Source: an uncultured Neomegalonema sp. (GTDB taxonomy: Bacteria; Pseudomonadota; Alphaproteobacteria; Rhodobacterales; Rhodobacteraceae). Taken from it: a DNA stretch of 33,821 bases. Shown piece after piece: positions 1 through 6,656 of this stretch; position 1 is the stretch's first letter, and every line of letters begins with the position of its first letter. Under the pieces are notes generated by a model. The model was not told the DNA's origin and did no database searches. It was given only the letters and a program-made list of their open reading frames with translations. The stretch covers positions 1 to 33,821 of the forward strand of contig CALKBI010000069.1 of NCBI GenBank assembly GCA_937990185.1. The letters are read 5' to 3'. The position numbers and the translations under genes are program-made.

Positions 1-140
1 CGCTCTGTCGGGACATCAGGCAGTTATTTATGGCCTTCGCCAATCCGACCGGGGCATGCCCCGGTCGGATTGGCAAATCAGCCTTCAAACTGGGGAATTT
101 TCAATCGGCACTTTTGGGGAGTATTCACCCGGCACTGACA
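1..140. mobile_element. End of an IS21-family-like insertion element (partial, runs off left edge)
   Basis: Read on the minus strand, the element would begin with TGTCAG at 140. It carries two successive ~22-bp imperfect direct repeats: AGTGCCGGGTGAATACTCCC and AGTGCCGATTGAAAATTCCC, each followed by CA-type sequence (about 90-137). Multiple terminal direct repeats of this style, with a TGT...ACA tip, are a known feature of IS21-family ends. The junction at 140/141 coincides exactly with the point where terminase homology stops. No transposase is visible because the element continues outside the window. The family assignment is from recall of such ends, not a search. Confidence 0.55.
39..74. 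repeat. 36-bp perfect palindrome inside the IS-like end
   Basis: Both arms are perfectly complementary around a centre at 56/57. The left arm starts GCCAATCCGACCGGGGCA. With a small loop it would form a very stable GC-rich hairpin. There is no T-run on either side, so it is not a classical terminator. It lies just inside the direct repeats of the presumed IS21-type end. Confidence 0.7.
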
Positions 141-840
141 AGCGGGCCTCGATCTGAGTCAGGAAGGACGGTGCAAGATTGGCCGCGTTATCTCGCGTCG
201 GCATCTTTGTCAGCGCTGTTGTCGGATCGCTCATCAACGCAATCAACGCCGGATTAGCGCGCGGGGTTGTCGTGACTACGGTGCGGGGGTTCTCGCCCAA
301 GCGCAAACCGAATTGCAGCATGTCCCATGCTTCCTGTGTGCGCTTCCACTTCGCCAGTTCATCGCACCATGCAGCATCGAATTGCGGACCGCGCAGGCTC
401 TCCGGGTCAGAGGCGGAAAAGAGATGCGCTTCCGCTCCGTTCGGCCAGAGCAAATGACGGCGCGAGACATGAAAGACCGGGCGGCGGTCGGGAGGCGTGA
501 TCGCAATCAGACCGCTCTCGCCCAGCACCATAATATCGCGGGCTTGATCAGCCGTCTCGCCAATCAGCGCAACGCGGCGGCAAACACCCGGAGAATACGG
601 CGAAGCGCCTTCGACTTGCGCCCTCACCCACTCGGCTCCGGCGCGGGTTTTGCCGGAACCGCGCCCCCCCATCACCAGCCATGTAGACCAATGGCCATCG
701 GGGGGAAGCTGTTGCGGACGCGCCCAAAATCGCCAACTCCAAACGGCGGCATGGCGGCGGCGATGAGTGAGGTTTTTGAAGATCAAAGACGGGTCGAGAC
801 CGGCACGCATAAAGCGCTCGGCGAGGGATCGGGTATGCAT
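85..840 (-). pseudogene. Terminase large subunit (GTA gp2-like DNA-packaging ATPase), 3'-truncated
   Basis: This 251-residue ORF has the ATPase half of a large terminase. Upstream of the P-loop it has the GTA-type segment WARPQQLPPDG. The Walker A motif GGRGSGKT is at residues 58-65, a Walker B-like segment ending in DE (FDAAWCDE) at about 154-161, and TTTPRANP at about 190. Family members normally run to about 420-480 residues with a C-terminal RNase H-like nuclease. That half is missing. True terminase sequence ends near residue 233, at the end of LTQIEARL. The last ~17 residues (SVPGEYSPKVPIENSPV) are encoded by the IS21-like terminal repeats. The gene is therefore an insertion-interrupted remnant that could at most make an ATPase-only fragment. 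The terminase small subunit lies 39 nt upstream. Portal and capsid genes, if still present, would lie beyond the insertion. Confidence 0.8.
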
Positions 841-879
841 AAAGGCTTTCGAAAATATGAGAGAGCGGCGCGGACGCGC

Positions 880-1332
880 TCAAGGCTTTTCGGCATCCGC
901 CACCAGACGGTTGAGCCGTTTCAACACGGCATCCGTATCGTCTTTGGTAAAGAGGACGCCGGGCATGTTGGTGGTTTTCTTGCCATCGAATTTGGCAATC
1001 TCAAAACTGCGCAAAGCGGTCATGGAACGCTGCCACAAACGGATAAGAGCGAGGCGGTCGCGGGCTTGCGCCGGGTCTTCGGGTGGAGCCTCGCCGCGCA
1101 GCCGCGATGATGCCTCGCTCAACTCGCGCCAGAGGTCATCGGATTGCGCGCGCAAGGTCAGCTCGACATCGCCGCGCTGTCCGCCGCGTTCAGGCCATTT
1201 CTTTGTGCGCGCATGGTAATAGATCGTACCGGCGTCGACCTCAAACCGCCGGGCCAGTGCCTCGACAGAATAAGACCCGAGACGCCAGTGACGCTCGATA
1301 GAATCCCATATCGCAGGGGGGAGTGTGGGCAT
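880..1332 (-). CDS. Terminase small subunit-like HTH protein (GTA/phage)
   Basis: This 150-residue protein has an N-terminal helix-turn-helix (about residues 20-46, SVEALARRFEVDAGTIYYHA) followed by a helical, charged C-terminal part. Both its position directly upstream of the large terminase and its layout match the small DNA-recognition subunit of GTA or tailed-phage terminases. That subunit selects DNA and stimulates the large subunit. The ATG at 1332 is preceded by AAAAGGATT, a plausible ribosome site. The gene looks intact although its partner is truncated, so its packaging role is probably lost unless the large subunit exists elsewhere. The role is inferred mainly from context. A generic phage-type regulator is the alternative. 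Confidence 0.65.
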   Translation of the reverse strand: MPTLPPAIWDSIERHWRLGSYSVEALARRFEVDAGTIYYHARTKKWPERGGQRGDVELTLRAQSDDLWRELSEASSRLRGEAPPEDPAQARDRLALIRLWQRSMTALRSFEIAKFDGKKTTNMPGVLFTKDDTDAVLKRLNRLVADAEKP

Positions 1333-1558
1333 GAGGGGGAATCCTTTTCATGGAACAATGTCGCAAAGCCCAAAGGTGCGACCGGAATGAATTTTGATGT
1401 CAGGAAAACAGACGGCGTTAAGTCAGCATGCTCGACCCATCGGGAACAGCAGTTACTGTCGGGGAATTTAACGCAAAGGCAAATCAACAGCGCCGAGGGT
1501 AATACCGAAACAGAATTCTCCGAGGGGTTAGTGCATCCCGATCATTGGGAAAAATAAT
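1333..1558. other. Gene-free stretch upstream of terS
   Basis: I see no convincing coding region here. The ORFs that cross it are antisense extensions over terS or lack ribosome sites and family resemblance. The stretch presumably holds the terS promoter, but no clear -35/-10 pair stands out. Confidence 0.4.
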
Positions 1559-1560
1559 CC

Positions 1561-1790
1561 CGTCCCGGCTGTAAAAGCCGGGACCCCGCGCCGCCGGGTC
1601 TGTACTTCAAATTGCGAGGCCCCGGTTCTCACGACCGGGGCGGAGATTCCATTCGTAAACTCACACAACGTCCCGGCTGTAAAAGCCGGGACCCCGCACC
1701 ACTGGGTTTGCGCTTCAAATTTCGAGGCCCCGGTTCTTATGACCGAGGCGGGGTGTCTGTTGGGTGCGCGCTTCAAATTTCGTGACCCTG
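1561..1790. repeat. REP/BIME-like palindromic repeat cluster (two full units and a partial third)
   Basis: Two units begin at 1561 and 1669 with the same 28 nt, giving a spacing of 108 bp. Each unit holds two hairpins. The first is TCCCGGCT/AGCCGGGA with loop GTAAA (1563-1583 and 1671-1691). The second is GCCCCGGT/ACCGGGGC (about 1619-1641), which is degraded in unit 2. A CTTCAAATT box lies between the hairpins at about 1605, 1713 and again at 1771, in a partial third copy without hairpins. The structure is typical of dispersed extragenic palindromic elements. An antisense ORF through it encodes a repeated GVPAFTAGT string and is not a real gene. Confidence 0.75.
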
Positions 1791-1819
1791 TGTCACAGTA
1801 AGGCACGAATCTTAGGGTC

Positions 1820-1841
1820 ATCATCGGACTTTTCCGATGAT
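1820..1841. repeat. Hairpin next to the REP-like cluster
   Basis: ATCATCGGA and TCCGATGAT form a perfect 9-bp stem around loop CTTT. No T-run follows. It may be a further component of the repeat cluster. Confidence 0.5.
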
Positions 1842-2102
1842 CCAGAGCGACAGACGCCAGTGTTTCCGGCTCTGAATTGCCCGGACAAGTCAGACAATGA
1901 CGTTTACTGTCGTGTCCTGTGGTCGGAGCGACTCGGCTTTCGAACGCTTTTATCTCAGCATTCACAAACCTTACAGTTCACCGTTCGTTCCGTCAAGATG
2001 GAAAATCAAAAAAATTTCATCTGGCCGTTTACCGAGTTTTCAACGAATTCGGCGAGACTTTTGCAATCAGCCTATGCGAACAGATTGAACGGGCGGCCTT
2101 TT

Positions 2103-2306
2103 ATGACCAAACAGGCATTCAGCGCATTGCCGGATGTAGCGGTTGCACAGAATTCGGGCGCTTCGGCACTCGTAGGTTTTACTGTGCTTGCAATAACTTT
2201 ATTCGCAGTCCTAGCCTATGCTCACTATTGGCGCAAAAAACAAGAGCGCGACGGAATTTATAGCAAATACAAACTTCCCGGTGACCCGAAAAAAGTACGG
2301 CGCTAA
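2103..2306 (+). CDS. Small single-span membrane protein of unknown function
   Basis: The 67-residue product starts MTKQAFSALPDVAVAQ. It has one strong hydrophobic segment (about residues 21-42, ALVGFTVLAITLFAVLAYAH) followed at once by a very basic tail (WRKKQERD ... GDPKKVRR). This positive-inside pattern fits a single-pass inner-membrane protein with a cytoplasmic C-terminus. I do not recognise a family. The start is uncertain: the same frame is open further upstream, with an in-frame ATG at 1998 that would add 35 residues. Neither start has a strong Shine-Dalgarno sequence; GGGCGG lies about 9-14 nt before 2103. It sits between the repeat cluster and an AT-rich stretch and has no obvious functional partner. 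Confidence 0.45.
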   Translation: MTKQAFSALPDVAVAQNSGASALVGFTVLAITLFAVLAYAHYWRKKQERDGIYSKYKLPGDPKKVRR

Positions 2307-2440
2307 GTTAAATAGCTGATCATTAAGTAGATAAAAATTTAATATTTAAATTTTTAATTTTAATACTATGTATTAAAATAAATTAACTTTTATTTAAAAA
2401 AAATACACTATTTATAATACCACTACCATAGATATTACAA
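2307..2440. promoter_or_regulatory. Strongly AT-rich intergenic islet with promoter for the following gene
   Basis: Nearly all bases here are A or T, unlike anything else in the window. It includes a perfect 10-bp inverted repeat ATTTTAATAC/GTATTAAAAT with loop TAT (2357-2379). A consensus -10 box TATAAT is at 2413-2418, with only a weak -35 (TTTATT, about 2389-2394). This would drive the small membrane gene at 2463. Such composition is typical of recently acquired DNA or of sites bound by AT-preferring nucleoid proteins; that role is inference. Confidence 0.5.
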
Positions 2441-2462
2441 CTCAACACCGGGATTCTGCAAT

Positions 2463-2756
2463 ATGATTAATCTTGGGTTTGCTCAAGTGCCCTACGAGGC
2501 TCTTACTACTATTGCTATAGCGACCGCATTGTTCATGGCTGCGAGGTATATTGGTTTCAATATCATCGCAACAATTTGCGGCATCATATCTACTGTATAT
2601 GGCGTTCGGGTATTGGCACAAGACTATGAGATCATAATCTCAAAGTATACTCTTGGTACATTCGAGGCCAGCTTGCTTGTTATCGTAGGTTTGTTTCTTG
2701 TTTATCGTGGCTACGATGCATTAACAGATCGTGGTAACATCAATACTTGGAAATAA
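2463..2756 (+). CDS. Small hydrophobic membrane protein of unknown function
   Basis: The product has 97 residues and is mostly hydrophobic. Two adjacent membrane segments (about 11-30 and 31-50, including IGFNIIATICGIISTVYGV) and a third near 68-85 (ASLLVIVGLFLVYRGY) predict a two- to three-span inner-membrane protein. I do not recognise a family. The gene is visibly AT-richer than its neighbours and follows an AT-rich promoter region with a perfect -10 box at 2413, which suggests acquisition by transfer. The ATG is preceded by ACCGGGATT, a weak ribosome site. It converges on mfd with only 7 nt between the stop codons and no terminator in between. Confidence 0.6.
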   Translation: MINLGFAQVPYEALTTIAIATALFMAARYIGFNIIATICGIISTVYGVRVLAQDYEIIISKYTLGTFEASLLVIVGLFLVYRGYDALTDRGNINTWK

Positions 2757-2763
2757 GTCGACG

Positions 2764-5700
2764 TTATTCTGCTTCTGCAATTTTAGCGAGATCTCGTGCG
2801 ACCGCGAATGCCCCTTTGACCTTGAGAGACGGGTCTGACCATTCGCGGCGCACGATCAGCTTTGTCCCCTTCACCTTCGCCAAATCATTTTGACCATTTA
2901 GCCATGTTAACAGCCCCGCTGGATTTGGAAAACGGTCATTATGGAACTGTATCGTTCCACCTTTCGGTCCACCATCCAGCTTTGCGATATGGGCGCGGCG
3001 GCACATGGATTTAATCATCACAATCCGCAAGAGGCTTTCAACCTCTGCGGGAGGCTTGCCAAACCGATCATGAAGCTCTGCGGCGAAGCCTTCAAGCTCT
3101 TGTTTGCTATCAAGCGAGGATAAGCGCCGATAAAGGCCAAGTCGCACGTCGAGATCGGCGACATAGTTATCCGGGATCAATACTGGAACACCGAGATTAA
3201 TTTGCGGTGACCACTTGCCGTCTTCTTCCGGGCCTTCCATTTCACCTGCCCGCATCTTGGCAAGTGCTTCCTCCAACATGTCCTGATAAAGCTCGTATCC
3301 GACCTCTTTGATATGGCCGGATTGTTCTTCACCGAGCAGATTCCCTGCCCCGCGAATGTCCATATCATGTGAGGCAAGATTGAAACCCGCCCCTAAAGTA
3401 TCAAGGCTGGCAAGCACTTTGAGTCTCTTTTCAGCCTGTGGCGTCAATGGCTTACGCGGCTTCGTCGTGAAGTACGCATAGGCGCGGGTCTTTGAGCGCC
3501 CCACCCTGCCCCGGATCTGGTAAAGCTGTGCAAGGCCGAAATTATCTGCCCTATGGACCACCAAAGTATTCGCGGTCGGAATGTCCAATCCGCTTTCTAC
3601 AATCGTCGTCGCCAATAGTATATCGAACTGACCATCATAGAATTTGTTCATCACGTCATCAAGCGCACCGGGGGCCATCTGTCCATGCGCCGTCGCGAAC
3701 TTCAACTCGGGCAATTGCTCGCGTAAAAACTCTTCTATTTCAGGGAGATCGGCGATACGAGGGGCCACATAAAAGGACTGTCCCCCACGATAATGCTCGC
3801 GCAGCAGTGCCTCTCGGATCGTCACCGGATCAAACGGCGCAATGTAGGTGCGAACCGCCAGGCGATCAACCGGAGGTGTCCCAATAAGCGATAGCTCGCG
3901 AACACCAGTCATGCTGAGCTGCAAAGTGCGCGGGATTGGGGTCGCTGTCATTGTCAGCACATGAACGTCAGATTTCAGAGACTTAAGACGCTCTTTATGA
4001 GCGACGCCGAAGCGTTGCTCCTCGTCAACAACCAACAGGCCAAGGCGGGCAAATTCGATGTTCTTTGCAAGTAACGCATGTGTCCCTATAACAATATCGA
4101 CAGTCCCGTCGGCCATGCCTTTGCGGGTTTCGCTGGCGTCCTTTGCGGAAACAAAACGTGAGAGTTGGCGCACAGTAACCGGCAAGCCTTTAAAGCGTTC
4201 GTTAAAGCCTTTCGCATGTTGCCGTGCAAGCAATGTCGTCGGCGCAATAATAGCAACCTGATAGCCGGCCAAGGCCGCGACAAACGCAGCCCGCAATGCA
4301 ACTTCAGTTTTGCCGAAACCAACATCACCAACAACAAGGCGATCCATCGGATTGCCGCTCGCCATGTCTTCGATAACGTCTTCAATTGCACTGAGCTGAT
4401 CGTCGGTTTCCTGATACGGAAAGCGGGCGCAAAATTCGTCCCATGCGCCCTCCGGCGGTGTCATACGTTCAGCGGTGCGTAGCATTCTTTCCGCCGCAAC
4501 TTTGATGAGCCGCTCCGCCATATCGCGGATGCGGTTCTTCATCTTCGCTTTGCGCGCCTGCCATGCGCCGCCGCCTAAGCGATCAAGTGCCGTATGATCA
4601 TCCGCTCCGTATCGTGTCAGAAGTTCGATATTCTCAACTGGCAGGTAAAGCTTTGTTTCTGAGGCATATTCCAGCGCCAGACAATCATGAGGAGCGCCCA
4701 TCGCTTCGACGGTTTTGAGGCCGATATAACGCCCTACCCCATGCTCCACATGCACGACCAGATCACCAGTTGCGAGGCCCGATGCTTCGGTAAGAAAGTT
4801 TTCGGCTTTTTTAGATTTACGAGTCTGACGAACCAGCCGGTCACCCAAAATATCCTGTTCAGCAATGACCGCAATGTCATCGGTTTCGAACCCCTGTTCG
4901 AGCCGCCACACCATCAAGCCAACTTGTTTGATGGGCGCTGCATCGAGGTCATCCCACCGCGCTATCTCGACCGGGTTCTTAATGCCGTGGTCCGCCAGCA
5001 TCGTCTTCATCCGATCCCGCGCACCCTCGGAATAAGACGCAAAAACGACGCGGCGCTTTTTCGACTGCAAGTCTTTAACGTGATCGGCCACAGCATCGAA
5101 AAGATTAAGGTCCTGTGTCTGGCGCTCTTGCGCAAATCCTTTACCGAGTTTACCGCCCGCATCAATGACGCCCGGACCTGACCCTGTGGGAAGGGGATTG
5201 AAAGCACGCACCGGACGACCGGCGAAAGCTTCGGCCCATGCTTGTTCAGTTAAATAAAGTTGCTCATGCGGTATCGGTTTATAGACAGGTGCGCCCATTG
5301 AGCCTTCGCTGGTCGCTGTTGCCCGTGTTTCATAATGATCGGCAACAGTGGCAAGACGGGCGTCATAGACTTCTTCAATTTGGCTATCGAGAGATACTGT
5401 TCGTTCCGGCAGGTAATCGAAGATCGTTTCGAGGTTTTCGTAATAAAGCGGTAACCAATGCTCCATGCCTTGATGTTTCCGACCCTCCGATACCGCCTCA
5501 TAAAGAGGGTCTTCCAGACCAGCGCTGCCAAAAAGATCGCGATATTTCGTCCGAAACCGATGGATACTATCATCATCTAAAGGTGCTTCTGAAACGGGGG
5601 CGAGGGCTATGCGGTCTACTTTATTCGCACTGCGCTGGCTGGCAGGATCAAACCGCTTGATACTCTCTAATACGTCACCAAAGAAATCGAGGCGCAGTGG

Positions 5701-6240
5701 GACTTTTCGGCCCGGAGGAAATATGTCGATGATACCGCCCCGCACCGCGTAATCTCCCGGCTCAACAACCGTAGATGCGCGGACATAGCCGTTACGCGAG
5801 AGATACCGCGTCAGCTCATCAGGGTCGATCCGAGTATCGGCGCGGGCGGTGAAACTGGCATCTTTGATGGCTTTAGCCGGCGGAATACGCTGAGTGACAG
5901 CGTTCAACGTCGACACAATGATTGATGGTCGGTTCCATCCCCGCGATAAGGCAGCGAGTGTTGCCATTCTTGCCGCCGAGATTTCCGGATTGGGCGAAAC
6001 CCGATCATATGGAAGACAATCCCAAGCCGGGAATTTCAGTACAGGAATATCGGATGCGAAAATCTTGAGAGAGTCGATCATCGCCGCCATTCGGCCATCG
6101 TCTCGCGCCACATGAAGCACAGGACTGCCAGTCCGCCGCACCAAATCGGCGAGCAGTTTCGCATCAAAGCCTTCGGGAGCCCCACCAACCCGGACAAGGC
6201 CAGGATCGAGAGGCTTAGGAGTAGAACCATCTGCCGCCAT
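2764..6240 (-). CDS. mfd: Transcription-repair coupling factor Mfd
   Basis: Mfd is a superfamily 2 translocase that removes RNA polymerase stalled at DNA lesions and recruits UvrA for nucleotide excision repair. The 1158-residue product matches the usual length (about 1150). The UvrB-like region (GVIDAGGK, FASYSEGARDRM) is N-terminal. It is followed by the CarD-like RNA polymerase-interaction domain (GDLVVHVEHGVGRYIGL, about residues 490-560). The motor has Walker A GDVGFGKTE near residue 635-643, DEEQ near 737 and TATPIPRTL. The TRG region (GRVGRSKTRAYAYF) and the C-terminal TRCF domain that masks UvrA binding come last. I chose the ATG at 6240 (MAADGSTPKP) because the 16 residues upstream would need a TTG start at 6288 and look non-conserved. 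The gene is intact and transcribed divergently from the XrtA operon. Confidence 0.97.
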   Translation of the reverse strand: MAADGSTPKPLDPGLVRVGGAPEGFDAKLLADLVRRTGSPVLHVARDDGRMAAMIDSLKIFASDIPVLKFPAWDCLPYDRVSPNPEISAARMATLAALSRGWNRPSIIVSTLNAVTQRIPPAKAIKDASFTARADTRIDPDELTRYLSRNGYVRASTVVEPGDYAVRGGIIDIFPPGRKVPLRLDFFGDVLESIKRFDPASQRSANKVDRIALAPVSEAPLDDDSIHRFRTKYRDLFGSAGLEDPLYEAVSEGRKHQGMEHWLPLYYENLETIFDYLPERTVSLDSQIEEVYDARLATVADHYETRATATSEGSMGAPVYKPIPHEQLYLTEQAWAEAFAGRPVRAFNPLPTGSGPGVIDAGGKLGKGFAQERQTQDLNLFDAVADHVKDLQSKKRRVVFASYSEGARDRMKTMLADHGIKNPVEIARWDDLDAAPIKQVGLMVWRLEQGFETDDIAVIAEQDILGDRLVRQTRKSKKAENFLTEASGLATGDLVVHVEHGVGRYIGLKTVEAMGAPHDCLALEYASETKLYLPVENIELLTRYGADDHTALDRLGGGAWQARKAKMKNRIRDMAERLIKVAAERMLRTAERMTPPEGAWDEFCARFPYQETDDQLSAIEDVIEDMASGNPMDRLVVGDVGFGKTEVALRAAFVAALAGYQVAIIAPTTLLARQHAKGFNERFKGLPVTVRQLSRFVSAKDASETRKGMADGTVDIVIGTHALLAKNIEFARLGLLVVDEEQRFGVAHKERLKSLKSDVHVLTMTATPIPRTLQLSMTGVRELSLIGTPPVDRLAVRTYIAPFDPVTIREALLREHYRGGQSFYVAPRIADLPEIEEFLREQLPELKFATAHGQMAPGALDDVMNKFYDGQFDILLATTIVESGLDIPTANTLVVHRADNFGLAQLYQIRGRVGRSKTRAYAYFTTKPRKPLTPQAEKRLKVLASLDTLGAGFNLASHDMDIRGAGNLLGEEQSGHIKEVGYELYQDMLEEALAKMRAGEMEGPEEDGKWSPQINLGVPVLIPDNYVADLDVRLGLYRRLSSLDSKQELEGFAAELHDRFGKPPAEVESLLRIVMIKSMCRRAHIAKLDGGPKGGTIQFHNDRFPNPAGLLTWLNGQNDLAKVKGTKLIVRREWSDPSLKVKGAFAVARDLAKIAEAE

Positions 6241-6331
6241 GATGCGCGACCTAACGCGGTCTGCGCTAGATGGCAAGCAAGCTCGCAAGGTTTCCGAGCC
6301 ATCGTCTTATTCTTTTTTATACGAAGGCTGG

Positions 6332-6378
6332 AATGTCCCGTAGGCAATCATGAAAACCAAATAAGTTAACGGGACATT
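6332..6378. promoter_or_regulatory. Spaced 10-bp inverted repeat upstream of mfd
   Basis: AATGTCCCGT (6332-6341) and its exact complement ACGGGACATT (6369-6378) are 27 nt apart. They lie in the mfd promoter region, 92-138 nt before the chosen start. The arms could bind a dimeric regulator or pair in RNA. No known operator is recognised. Confidence 0.4.
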
Positions 6379-6515
6379 GATTCATTCATATGTGAAATTC
6401 GAGACAAAATGCTCGCTTTAAACGACATAAATCCAATCATTCAATTTCCGAGAAAGTCGCGCATCCCTTTCAAAAGCCCATAATTTTCAGATTTTTCCAG
6501 CGTTACACTGGGCCT

Positions 6516-6531
6516 TGGCAAGCGATCTGCA
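6516..6531 (+). promoter_or_regulatory. Candidate sigma-54 (-24/-12) promoter of the XrtA operon
   Basis: TGGCAAGCGATCTGCA matches the RpoN consensus TGGCACG-N4-TTGCA at all but two fixed positions. It has the invariant GG and GC with exactly 10 nt between them. It would start transcription near 6543, about 115 nt before the first gene. PEP-CTERM/XrtA loci in other bacteria are often controlled by PrsK/PrsR, where PrsR is a sigma-54-dependent activator, which supports this call. The rest of the 416-nt gap between mfd and the operon shows no gene. Confidence 0.6.
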
Positions 6532-6656
6532 TATTTCCCGCTGAAAATTACAAGTAAGCGACGCGCTTTAACCATTCTTGGATGTCTACCAAGTAATCTG
6601 GCGAAGAAATCACAGAAAGGCTGCGCGTGTGTTCCGCGCAACCGCGAGGAAGCTGT

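Noticed and set aside
313..1110. Plus-strand 265-residue ORF
   Set aside because: It runs antisense to both terminase genes, which have clear motifs on the minus strand.
1528..1965. Minus-strand 145-residue ORF through the repeat cluster
   Set aside because: Its sequence is a translation of the REP-like units (repeated GVPAFTAGT) with no ribosome site or family resemblance.
2463..2756. Exosortase substrate (PEP-CTERM protein)
   Set aside because: The C-terminus lacks a PEP motif and the closing span-plus-basic tail, and there is no cleavable signal peptide.
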